A stretch of 64,000 bases of DNA from Dreissena polymorpha. Lineage: Eukaryota; Mollusca; Bivalvia; Myida; Dreissenidae. Shown piece by piece: positions 24,451 to 36,478 of this stretch. The notes beneath the pieces are model-generated. The model was not told the origin of the DNA. It was given only the letters and a program-made list of their open reading frames with translations, and made no database searches. Both the position numbers and the translations under genes were made by a program. The DNA is taken from the NCBI RefSeq assembly GCF_020536995.1, contig NC_068355.1:125650972-125714971 (forward strand), read 5' to 3'. How positions within the stretch are numbered: position 1 is the stretch's first letter; every line of letters begins with the position of its first letter.

Positions 24451-25021
24451 AGAAAGCAGAAGTATTTTAGCCATGTTCAAAAAGTCTTGATCAACTTAGC
24501 AAATTCAATCTCGCTACATTCCATCGTCTCATAAACGTCAGTTTATATTAGATCCATACTTCTTCCATGGCGACCGTTTATTCCGCAGAGTAGATTATTT
24601 CCATTCTGATATAAGAACCAAACATTAGCGGCTATAACGAAAAGTTCCAGTAATCGTTTTCCTTTAATGAGCTGTCTATCGTATTATTGGATTGTCGTTA
24701 AATGATATTGTTTGGAATGAATGATGTTTTCTTAATATCCCATCGCGAAGATATTTAATGTCATAAAGCTCCAATATATCTATATGTTTACAGTAATAAC
24801 CAAGACGGAATTATAATAATGTAACCAAAATATATACAGACACTGATTTCAATTAATGAGAAGTCTTACAAATATACACAATAGATCTAAATCTTTTGAA
24901 AAGACAGACCGCAAACGCATTGAAAGATGTGTATGCTACCGGATTGTACCACGAAACATTCAGATACATGAACTACATGATACTGTTTGACTTAAAGCAA
25001 TATCACACATTTTGGGCTTAA

Positions 25022-25532
25022 AGGGGCCTTTTCACAGATTTTGGCATTTTTTTAACTTATTCATTAAATGCTTTATAGTGATAAATGTAAACATTGGATC
25101 GTAAAAGCTCCATTAAAAAATCAAGAAAAAAAATTAAAAAAAGGAAAAGAACATTGCCCGGAGCAGGTTTCGAACCAGTGACCCCTGGAGTCCTGCCAGA
25201 GTCCTGAAGTAAAAACGCTTTAGCCTACTGAGCTATTCCGCCGAGAACACAGCCTGGATGTATTTTATACTTTATATAAGCAATCTTCGTAGTTTCACAA
25301 AATTTAACGACAAAAAAAGAACTCTCCAAATTATTCAATCGTTTCGCGTTGCAACGCTTTATAATTTTTAGGTTTTAAAATCGTCAAAAGATGCATATAA
25401 TGGCTATATTAGAGCATGGTTAATGTTCAGTATTACTGTTTCCTCACAAATATCATAACTAAAACGAAAACTTACGAATCTGAAACAACTTTTTTCAATT
25501 TTGTCAATTTACCAAAGCGTGAAAAGATCCCT
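25022..25532 (-). mobile_element. TTAA-flanked element carrying a tRNA-like sequence, copy 2 (intact ends)
   Basis: The termini are AGGGGCCTTTTCAC on the left and AGGGATCTTTTCACGC on the reverse complement of the right. Both are flanked by TTAA (25018-25021 and 25533-25536). The adjacent tandem copy holds the empty site with a single TTAA at 25799-25802. A TTAA duplication is characteristic of piggyBac-type transposition. The element is 511 bp, has no transposase and holds an internal tRNA-like segment. It is thus a non-autonomous TIR element with an embedded tRNA-derived core. Confidence 0.85.
25155..25245 (-). ncRNA. tRNA-like segment with box A and box B
   Basis: On the minus strand, box A TAGCTCAGTAGG (25224-25235) and box B GGTTCGAAACC (25166-25176) are perfect matches to the Pol III internal promoter. 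The spacing is longer than in an ordinary tRNA because of a duplicated CAGGACTC-type stretch. An A-rich plus strand gives a T-run downstream on the minus strand that could terminate transcription. It is not a functional tRNA in my reading. Confidence 0.65.
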
Positions 25533-27774
25533 TTAAATGCAAACTTTCTGAAATGAAGACGCATTTATCAAAATAAGATCGGATTTCGGTGGTGCATATC
25601 GGTAATAAGTATAAGACGGGTCTGATATTTCAATTAATGAGAAGTCTTACATGTATACACAATTGATCTAAAACTTTTGATGAGACAGACCGCAAACGCA
25701 TTGAAAGATGTGTATGCTACCGGATTGTACCACGAAACATTTAGATACATGAACTACAGGATACTGTTTGACTTAAAGCAATATCACACAATTGGGCTTT
25801 AATGCAAACTTTCTGAAATGAAGACGCCTTTATCAAAATAAGATCGGATTTCGGTGGTGCATATCGGTAATAAGTATAAGACGGGTCTGATATACACATG
25901 TATAAATATAACGAATGACACGAATCCATGAAGTGATGGAGACAAAAGATATCGCGAAAGCTGATCGGCTTCACTTGGTTTGAGCCAATATCCCAAGTGA
26001 TACATCATATCCGAAAGAATAGAAACTGTCAGATCTGTCGATTATATTTGTCTAAACTTTGATAATTGATTTGCCGTCCCGACAAAAACTAAATGTGGAG
26101 AACGCTCAGGTCTCGCGATAAATCGCCTGTGACCCAACCCATAGGTGCTTAAGCAACCAACTTGATCACTCGTAGGTCCACTATATCCATGAGTGCCATT
26201 CTCATAAAATGCGTTAAACTTTTTCTGGTGTCGTCTTTAATTCCAGTTATATAGTTTAGTTAAATGTATTAAGGCACAAAGTAAATAAGACAGCCAATAT
26301 ATAAACACTGCACTGAAAAAAATCAAATCTTTTCACAAAGATATTATGCCGTAGTTTTATCCTTACATGTTTAAACCCAATAATAATTCTTATAATAAGC
26401 AACTTTAAGAACCAAAAATTTAGTTTGAAAAAGATAAAGTGTACATATTAAGTATAATTAGCACCTTTTTATGATGTTATAATGTGCATGAACTGGTCCC
26501 TCTGTTATTATTCTCCTTTAAATGACGTAAATTTTATATAGTGAATAGTATGTTAGTTTCTCGGTAATTCAAAAGACTCGAAAATCAAGTGAATCTGCAA
26601 AATTTACCCTACTGCATTAATATAAAAATACTCCATAGAAATTATCTTTCTCGAAACAACAACATTTTAAAATGTTTTATTAAAGTACCAACCGCCGCAA
26701 ATAAACTTATTTTTGTCACTATTTATTGTGAATTTAAATTGGACTCAAAGTTTGGTCTAATTCTTGAATATGTCGATATTCCATTGACAGCTTTCTGTTT
26801 GTTCAAACATAACACCCAGAGCAATTTTCGAAAAAATGCAGAACAGACTAATGAACAAATTGGACGAGGAATATGGCAATGTCGAGCTTACTTAATCCTT
26901 AAGTTGACATTGACAATTCATCGGCTACATCGTGTAAATAAAACATAATAAACAGAAAGCTTCTTGTCATCATTAACGACTTAATCATTACGATGTTTTG
27001 TATGCGTATTAAAGTCTTGGAATTGCAAAGTGTATAGAACTCTAAATGTTTTCTTGAAAATGTCTTTTAGCATCGTATTCAGTCTCTCGTATATAGTTTC
27101 AATCATTTTGCAGAATTGGCATTCATAACAATCCCCATGGAATAAAGTAAACTATATTCCCCCAAAATATTTCAAACGGAGATAAGAATCAAGAAACGGG
27201 TTTGTGTATTTTTAGTATGTTTAAGACAAAAGAACGTATTTTGTGGAGACGCATTCGGAAAACACTTATTTAATGCAATTGACAAAAGATGTAAACGAAA
27301 TCAGCATATAACAGTAACATATTTTGTGAAATATACTTTCCATGCATATAAAACATTGTATTTAAGTCGAATGCGGTAATATCTATGCCGTGCATATTAA
27401 TATGTACCTGCTTGAGCAAAATATAGCGTTAACGTTTTCAATATAACAAGTTCTAAGTTTCAGTAAAAAATCTATTTTTGGCACTTAATCTTAAATGATA
27501 TAAACATTTGCGTCTTATCTTTTTTACTTTGACTACTGCATTGATATATTAATAACACCTTTCCATAAAAATTGAAGATTACACAGATAGCAGAAACAAA
27601 TGTCTGATTTAACACTCAAAAGATGACTAAGTAAAAAGAGAAAAGAAATAATATATTTTTAATGTTACATAAATATAACAAATTGCTTTGAACTGATACG
27701 GTGATAGTATATTCATATGCATAGATATTTCATAGTCATTGTATCTTAGTTATATTTAAAAATACTCAAAATAT

Positions 27775-28176
<402 letters not shown>

Positions 28177-28265
28177 CTATATGACTTTTATAACAAAATC
28201 AGGTTTAACATTAATCTGTCGTTATTAATTGTCTAATCATTCTTATGATTACCAGAGAGAACTAT

Positions 28266-29003
28266 ATGGCAAGCGGAGCAACGCATAATCCCAAGAAACT
28301 AGTTTTTTTATGAGAACCTAGTTTCTCAATCTGAGAAGATAAGTTCTGACCAGAACTTATGATCCCAAATTAAATATGTGTTCTCATGAAAACTTAGGAT
28401 ATCCGAGAGAACGACGCGAAAAGCTGTCGAAAACCTAGGTTTTTGTGAAAACCTTGGATATCAAACGAGAACGTTGGTTCTCAGAATGAGAACCCAGGTT
28501 CTATCGAAAAACCTAGTTTCTTGGGATTATAAAATCCGGACTTCTGAACTGATAACTAAGGTTCTCATGAGAACCGAAGTTTTATGTGTTCATGTGCGTT
28601 GTTTCGCCGAGCACATGGATGAGAACTTAAGTTCTCGTTAGGAGAACTATGGTTTTCACAGTGTAATTCTGGAAACCTAGGTTCTCATGAAACTATGGTT
28701 CCCAAATGAAAATCACTGATAATGGCAAGCGGTTCGACGCATAATCCCAAGAAACTAGGTTTTTTCATGAGAACCTAGGTTCTCATTTTGAGAACCTAGG
28801 TTGTTACCAGAACCTTGGTTTTCAAATAAGAACCTATGCTATCGCCGTTTGATGCAACGTATATGATAACTTGGGTTCTGGTGAAAACCTAGGATATCGA
28901 ATACAAACTTTGGATCTGAACGCCATGTGCAATCTTTAAGCGAGAACCTAGGTTCTCATGTAAAACCTAGTTTTATGGGATTATGCGTCGAACCGCTTGC
29001 CAT
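28266..29003. mobile_element. Foldback element with 8-bp target duplication, GAGAACCTAGG repeats
   Basis: The ends are ATGGCAAGCGG on the left and its exact inverse CCGCTTGCCAT on the right. Flanks are AGAACTAT (28258-28265) and AGAACTAG (29004-29011), an 8-bp duplication with one mismatch that suggests hAT-type transposase. A third copy of the terminal sequence lies internally at about 28724, so a 280-bp foldback may be embedded. The interior consists of variants of the palindrome GAGAACCTAGGTTCTC. It has no coding capacity. The element is absent at the matching place in unit B (about 47.3 kb). Confidence 0.75.
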
Positions 29004-29764
29004 AGAACTAGTTTGAAAACATGATATACGACACGCCTCCAGGGATAAATACATTTTTTAATGAAACGTTGAAAACTTAACATTGGTGTCAAATATGCGA
29101 AATAAATTTTGTATATAATCTAGTTTTTATAGTCACTGAAAATATGCCATGAAGGATTTTATACACGAGAAAATTTCATTAATATCATCCTAAAAGAAAT
29201 TGGTGCTTAGATTGTCCTTTCTTTAATGCAACTAACACTGATTTTATTATCATAGTTTTCAATGTTATCGATGATCAAAGTTAGATAAACGAGGGTTTTG
29301 TATGTAATGTCACGTAATTCATTTCACCATCAAGTAAAACGATGTGTTTATTTTGCATTCAATCTTGCAATACTTGGGGTAACTCCATACTTAGTGTTGA
29401 CACTGATATCGTCAACAAATCGTGCTGTCACGCAAGTTGTCTTATTTTCATTATATGGTCAATTACAATACTTGCTACATGTAGAAGCGGAAGCAATAAT
29501 TATCTGGCAAGAATAGCCGTTAAAATGTAATATTAATTCATGGTTGAGATTTGCAGCACACGGATATGTATCAGCGAAGGTCATAAACAACGCCTACCTT
29601 GAGATGAAAAATTAACTTTCAAAATAATAGAATTAAAATATATCGAGAAATAATTTACGTTAACTCTTACTTGTAAAATTGTGATTGGCGTTGATATTTG
29701 CATAGATGCAGCACGAAAGTGATAGTTCTCACGTTAATAAAGCAACACGCGGATTGTTTAACGC

Positions 29765-30075
29765 CTGTATAGCAGCTACACTACACGTAATGATAATTGA
29801 GTTGTATCCGGTCAACCTATCAGCTCAACTAGATGCTCATTAAACTTGTTGAATGTGGTAAGCGTGTTTATATCAGTTACATAACACATAATGCGCATTG
29901 AGCGTGTTGTGATTTGTTAACGTTTTAATTCTACCTTCACTACACTAGATGCTCAGTGACCTTGTAGTTTCTCTTTAATTTCGTTTTAAGCTACATTACA
30001 CTAGATAGTAAAAGAACGCGTGTTGTTTTGGTGGCCAATGTTTTTATATCGGCTTCAGTGAACTAGATGCTCACA
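29765..30075 (+). repeat. About 57-bp minisatellite (unit A)
   Basis: Five to six diverged units share the pattern CACTAGATGCTCATTGA..TTGTTG..GTTAACGTTTTA..AGCTACA. The same array occurs in unit B at 48585-48840. The middle (29808-29930) is almost identical between units. It is non-coding. Confidence 0.7.
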
Positions 30076-30899
30076 AAATGTATATATATATACATATATA
30101 TCGCTTATTTGCAGAAATAAAGTTCGTGACCATATATAACAAGTACGAATAATTGAACTTGCGATTTAATTGACTCACCCGTATCTGAATATATTTGCAG
30201 ATTGTTGACATAATTATTTTCACAAATGCTCAAGGGTTTTGTTTTGTTGCTGCGAGTTGGTGTTAAAATGAACTTTGATAACGGAAAGTTATATGTTAGT
30301 GACGATCGGATAGGAATTGTCGCTCTATAGTAAGAAATACCTTAAGGTACTTGGAGCATGTCACGTTTTAATTGATGCATATTTCAAACTAGTATTTTAC
30401 TGTGTAAGTATTAATGAACATACATTTTCATTGATTACAAAAATGACGCGTAGTGGCGAAAGAAAGGTTAACCACTCATCAATGTCATGTTTATGAGCAT
30501 GTTGAAACAAGCTTCTGAAGAACGTGACTTTAAGGGTGGTCAGCGTCTTCATTTTAACGTTATTAACTTAGCTTATTGTATTATGATACATGAAGGTCAT
30601 CAAATATGCAGTAATATAATAAAAAATGTATGCTATTTCGTGTGTTTCATAATTTGAAATATTAATAATCAATCCAAAAGCAACGCGTTGAATGCTCTTG
30701 ACCAGCACGTTCTACCTGGACTAAAATGTTCGTAACTAAATTTATCTAGATAAGCCTCATATTTTATTATGTTCTAATTGTGTTGTTGGTGATTTTTTTC
30801 AGCAAGAAAAGAAGAAAACATACATTTTTCTCTTAAGGAAACATGCTGATTTGCAACATGTTGAATAAATTTATGAACCTATGTATATTTCTCTTTAAA

Positions 30900-31065
30900 T
30901 GTTTATTTTTTCGAAGTCGTCCCCTTCAAGACGATCCTTAACTAAGAGGATTGATGGCCCGACGGCACTGCATTGAATGAGGTTCTCGTTATCGACCACC
31001 TGGCTATTATCAAGGAAACGCCAACACCTTGTAAAAGCTGGCTCACTACTCGACCTTTTAGTGTA
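30900..31065. other. Conserved GC-richer block (unit A)
   Basis: The block is alignable to 49993-50115 through GGATTGATGGCCC, GAACGAGAACTT-like text, AAGGAnACGCCAAC and CTCACTACTCGA. On the minus strand both copies keep one frame open for about 40 codons (A: SSEPAFTRCWRFLDN; B: SSEAVYTRCWRLLGK; both ending GPSILLV). B's frame then meets a stop created near the inserted miniature element. It could be a relic exon or a regulatory block; no family is recognised. Confidence 0.35.
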
Positions 31066-31274
31066 TATGGGTCTGAGCATTATTTAAATAAAACGTTAAT
31101 TTAAGTTTATTTGAAGGAAAAATAAAAGATCATCTAAAATAGTGAAACATGTATATATTTAAATCAAATCAAATAGTTTATAATTGTTTATTTTACATTT
31201 TCCATAACTGTACATTTCAAAGTCCAGTGAAGAATTATGGAGTCAATTACTCTGAAACAAATGTAATGCAAACC

Positions 31275-31470
31275 CGGTGATCCATTTATCTACTTTAATA
31301 CTTTCACTCACCCTATGTCTTGCTCATCGCATTCTTAGCACTAATTTGGAGACAGATGAGAGCTTATTCTTCATAGTGCGTGAACAACCCGCGCTGGGAA
31401 AAACATTTAAAAAAAGGATATACACATCTCAAATGAACACAATAATATGTTATTGCTTTTGACTCAACGG
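31275..31470 (+). other. Conserved block with a shared open frame (unit A)
   Basis: This stretch matches 50333-50530 at roughly 93% by eye, above the unit average. Both copies keep a plus-strand frame containing LSTLILSLTL and LAHRILSTNLET, then LGKTFKK. Neither copy has an ATG at the start (it is GTG), so a standard gene start is lacking. On the minus strand a conserved donor-like ATAGG|GTGAGT is present. Its function is unknown. Confidence 0.35.
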
Positions 31471-32099
31471 TATCCTAACTTGTGTCATTCTAACTTTACT
31501 TTATGTTGTATCTTGTCTATATATATATATATACATGTAATATTATTTTATTTATGTTCCTCGTTTACAAAAGCCACTCTGTGCATTGATGGATATCTTA
31601 AAGTTATTACTTTTATATGTGCATTCAATGTATTAATGTTTTATCCAAGCGTTTTGAAACATGGGATTAATTGCACCAAAACCGAATTCCTTTCTTGAAC
31701 ACGCAATTAAGAGAGACACAAGTCTCTGAAATTGAAAAATATACCACTTGTTTTTTTAACGCTCTTCAGCTTGGAAGTGGAATACTATTACCTTCTCACT
31801 CGCGTGCTAAGATGTTTTGTGTGTGTTGTTAGTCTATTTATTTGAATTGTTTATGAGATGTGTTGGGAAAATCCAAGTCGGTTCGAATATATCTGTTAAT
31901 ATAGATATGTTTAGGAGATATAAAAAATAGTAGTGGTGCTAATTAATATTATTAAAAGTTTGCTTCAGTTTTCGTTGAGAACAAAATAAAACAAACCACA
32001 TTTAAAGTTTGAACGGCATTGTAGGCCATCTACCGTTTGGTTTAATTATTATCGTTTCCTAGAAAAAGTACTTTTTCTCACCGTGCAATGGGCACTTAA

Positions 32100-32820
32100 G
32101 TGTCAATATTGTCACGAGTCGAGCGCTAGCTGTGATTTTTACTTTCTTCAACTTTCTCTAACTTTCCAAATTGTTTATCCAAACTTGAAGCTTTGTTCAA
32201 TTCTAACAAAGAACAAAAATGGACTCTGATAACCAGTAAACTAAGAATAACATTTTGCCTATTCAGTTGTTTTAAAATTGTCAAAAATATAAACTCAAGA
32301 TTTATCATTTCCAAAATGTATTCATTCATAACAAATAAATTAATCACAACTTTCAATATATCTATATATTTCTTAACAGACAGATTATTTCTTAGACATT
32401 TATCATATAAATTCAGAAATTTACATGTATCATGTTAAGTATTTGCACTCTCTATTTTATGATGTCCTAAAAAGATGATACATGCAATTTATAAAATACG
32501 GCCTTAATTTTAATAGCTAGTCTTATTGAAAACTGTATTTTAAATGCTTATGTAAGAAAAATAAAATAGGTCTCACACCTAGGAAAACAAAGTTCAGAGC
32601 CCTCGATTGAGAATTTTCAGTGCCTTTTATACTTTTCAGAAGAGCCCGCATAACGTTGTGCAATATTAACATAAAAGCGCACATATGAAATCTGCGCAAA
32701 AAGCGCACAAACAACGCTCAGTAAAGCGCGCGAGAGCGCACAATATATTTTGAGCGTTATTGACACGGTAAACGTCAATCGTCTTAAAATTATATTTATG
32801 ACGATATTACGACTAAACAA
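32100..32820. other. Unit-A-specific sequence without a gene
   Basis: Alignment with unit B stops after CACTTAAGTGTCAATAT (about 32093-32109; 51260-51276) and resumes only at about 36490. This stretch, on the 3' side of the LINE, shows no exon or recognised repeat. Confidence 0.45.
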
Positions 32821-32823
32821 TAT

Positions 32824-35800
32824 AATTGATTGATTGATTTTTATTTAGGTTTAAAACACACAATATACAAGTTATCATTCAAATTTACATAACAATTTAA
32901 ACTAAAAGTATTTGTGAAATTAAAAGTATTTATGAGATTGCTGCTGATCTAAGCCCATGGTATAAAAACTGGCATAACATAATTTGAAATTAGATTGTGC
33001 AATGAAAGTGAACGCAAAAATGCGCTAAGATAAAAAAAAGTCTTCAGAAAGCGTATCACCTCAAGTTAGATTTGAAGGGAACAGATCAGCAACTGTCTTA
33101 AAAAATGATTTAATGATACTCTAATGGTATATACAATAGTGATAATCACAGTTAAACATGTCACATATATTTGTTATAACAGATGTTCAGCACATACTAG
33201 TAATTTGATGTATTATAGAAACAAATTCACAGCTTAAGGGGAACTTAGTATGCAAAACGATATAACTTACACATTATAGTGAACAAACCTAGAATTGCCC
33301 ATGAAAGCTCGAAAGCTTATTTCCAATGGGGTCCAGTTTAGGTTATACTTACTATAGTATAATACACACTATGAACAATAAGTCCCTGATAATTTGAGTA
33401 TACATTTAAGTTGTAACAATAATGTTTCTATAATATATTGGCCATGATGACTATAGCACAAATATTCTAAAAAATACAATTAAAGTGTTTTAGCTAAGCA
33501 CAAAAGATGGTTTTTAACAGCTAATTTGAACTTAATTTTATTATTAATTTTCTTTATTGTATCTGGCAAAGCATTCCAATCACTAATTGCACTTTAGTAA
33601 AAGGTAACATTTCCTTTACCATGACATTTGGGCACTCTAAAATTGTATGCGTTTGCCCTTGTTGAATATTAATGGGTATCTTTCACAAATACAAAATTTT
33701 CTTTAAAATATTATGGACACTTGTCTTTAACAATTTCAAATACATGATTCAGTCTTAATTGCTTATTTCTATTCTCAACATTTAGCAATGTCATATCTGA
33801 CAGGTTACATTGGTTAATACTTTCTCTAGGACCCATTCCATATATAAATGTGACAATTTTATTTTTACATATCTGTAATTTTTCTTTTAGACCTTTATTT
33901 AAACTAGGATACCAAGAGAAACAAGCATAGTCAATGTGACACTGAATCAAAGCAGAACATAAGTATGTTCTAGTCCTTGAATCTAAAGATTTTGCATTTC
34001 TATACATAAATTTAAGACGAGAGTTTACTTTGCTAACAATGTTGTTTACAATATTTTCACCAGAGAATGTGTTATCAATACTTACACCAAGATATTTGAC
34101 AGCAGCTGTGGGTTCAATTGTATGCCCATTGCATTTAATTTTAAAATCTTTCAGTTGTTTTAACGTTCTCTTTGGTCCATACATAAAACATGCAGTCTTC
34201 CCTAAATGTAGGGATAATTTATTGTCAACTAACCAATTTGAACATGAATCCATGACTCTGCTTATTTTTTCAGATATAACCTGTGGATCTTTATGTGCAT
34301 ACAAAATAGCGCTATCATCAGCATAAAGGATCAATTTACAGTCAGGATCAATACTTATATACATGTCATTAACATAGCATAAACATAGAAGGGGTCCCAA
34401 AATACTACCTTGGGGTACCCCGCAAGTCACAGGTTTAAAATCTGAGAAGATGTTGTTGACACACACAGTTTGTTTTCTACCAGATAAGTAAGACATAATC
34501 CAATCAGTATTTGCCATACCCATTAATTTTAATTTACCACATAGTATATTGTGATCCACTGTATCGAAGGCTTTCTGCAGGTCTAACATTACCATGCCAG
34601 TATAGAGCCCTTTAGAAGTGTTATTTCTAATATAATCCATTAAGTGGACTAAACAGGTGTCAGTAGAATATGAATTTCTAAACCCAGACTGGAGTCCATA
34701 CAATAAATTATTATCTACTAAATATTTCTCCAGTTGTGTGTAAATTGCTCTCTCTAAGATTTTGGATGTGATACTTCAGATACTGACAGTTTCCAACATC
34801 AAGATTACTACTTTTCTTAAACAATGGTTTCACCCTAGCTTTTTTCATATCATAAGGAACACAATTTTCAGAAATAGACATATTAATAAGAAATCTTACA
34901 GGTAGTTTCATAAAACTAGCAGAATCCTTCAAAAATCTGGCAGAAGTTTTAATCTTAACCAGTACTTTTGGAAGTTTTTAGACTTTAAGTTCATTTAAGA
35001 CAAAAGATTCAGACACATGCTTTAAGACAAATTTACTATTGCTAACATTTCTATTTCTATAAAAGTCTAGCAGGGCCGAGGAGTTCAAACAATTTGGTAG
35101 GGTTTGGTAACTTTTCAACAAGCTTTGATGCAACAGAGGTAAACAAGTTGTTACAATGAGAGGAAACTTTTTTAGGGCTGTGGCAGTTTTCACCTTCAAT
35201 ATTTAATACAATATTATCATTTACAGATTTAAAAGATTTATAACCAAGTTGTTTCAGATGTTGCCATAAACTTTTGGGGTTATTTCTGTTTTCAGCAATC
35301 TGGTCTGGAAAATATGTTGATTTGGAAGAGATAACATCCCTTTGCACCATATTTCTAAATTTACAATACATATAATAGTAATCATTGGACCTTGTTTTCT
35401 TAACTTATACAGAAAGGAGTCTCTAACTTTAATCATATGCAAAATTTCAGCTGACATCCAAGGCTCAGTCCTTTGTTTGAGTCTTACTTCTTACAGGTGC
35501 GACTGTGTTCAAAACTGACATGAAAATAGCTTTAAAAGCTAACCATGCATTGTTAACATTTTCAGCATAAAAACATTTACTCCAATCAGCATTGTGTAAC
35601 TTATCAATGAATATCACTTTAGTATAATTTTTTATACATATTACTTATGAAAAAATAATTTTTATTGAAAGTTTGTTAAGAAATCTTTCTTGTACAAAAT
35701 GTCATAATATGGTCACTTAAACCAACAGAGATAACCCCATATTGACTAAGTCTTTCTTTGAAACCAGTCAAAATATGGTCTATAATGCTGCTGGTAGTAG

Positions 35801-36478
35801 GTGAGATTCTGGTTGCTTCACTAATGATCTGATGTAGATCAAAACTTCTCAAAACATTTAAATAAGATTTTAAAATTGAACTAGATTTATGTTTGAAACA
35901 AATATTTGCATCACCTAACAGATATGTTTCACAATTTGTCCTTAGATTTGTTAAAATTTGCTCTAAAAGTTCTAAAAAATTTGACTGTTTTGGTGTTCTA
36001 TAAAATGTACCAACAAGAATTTGGTTTTTTTGGGTAAAAGGAGTTCAATAAAAACAAATTCATCATTTAAAACATTCAAGTCATTTCTAATACTAAACGC
36101 AAAGTCATTTGTAATATAACTACAAACACCACCACCGTGTCTTTCTCTATCCTGTCTAACGACAGAGTAATTATCTAGGTTATCTCAGCGTCATTAACTG
36201 AATAATGCAACCAAGTCTCTTAAATACATATCACAGCTGCTCTAGTTTTGACAGCAATTAATATGAGTTCAGACAATTTAGGTCAAAAAGATCTAATGTT
36301 AAAATGAATAAAATGAAGTCCCTTTTTATTAAAACACTGAAAATGTTCATCTGATGTATTTGATGTAATCTGTGGCCCTGGTGCAGATGGGTCGACCTCT
36401 GTGCTCAAGACATCTGGATGTGGTAGCCGACATGGGGAGGCTGGTGTTAAAGCTTCGTAAATGTCACAGAGCATTACT
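32824..36478 (-). mobile_element. Near-full-length LINE with AP endonuclease and RT, inactivated
   Basis: Reading leftward on the minus strand, the protein begins near 36474. It shows KGLHFIHFNIRSF, ETWL, a DRERHGGGVCSYI-like segment, LVGTFYRTPKQ, LLGDAN and GLSDH, which together mark an APE-type endonuclease. The RT follows, with LQSGFRNSYSTDTCL, MVMLDLQKAFDTVDH, CGVPQGSILGP and ILYADDSA. The C-terminal part, with text like ISDWNALPDTIKKIN, ends near 33484. A 3' untranslated region runs to a short CAAT repeat at 32824-32840. Several frameshifts and stops interrupt the frame (for example around 33711, 34705, 35000 and 35300). It is CR1/L2-like in style, but the clade is not resolved. The element is absent from unit B. 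Confidence 0.85.

Larger units (their letters stand above)
24848..25890 (+). repeat. 266-bp local tandem duplication, one copy split by an element
   Basis: The sequence from TTCAATTAATGAGAAG at 24848 recurs at 25629, a distance of 781 bp. The 511-bp element plus one TTAA lies in the first copy only. Removing it leaves a period of about 266 bp. The duplication preceded the insertion, or the element was inserted after copying of an empty site. Confidence 0.8.

Noticed and set aside
25155-25245. Functional tRNA gene
   Set aside because: Box A and box B are perfect, but no acceptor stem closes and the inter-box distance is too long. The same sequence recurs in a repeated element.
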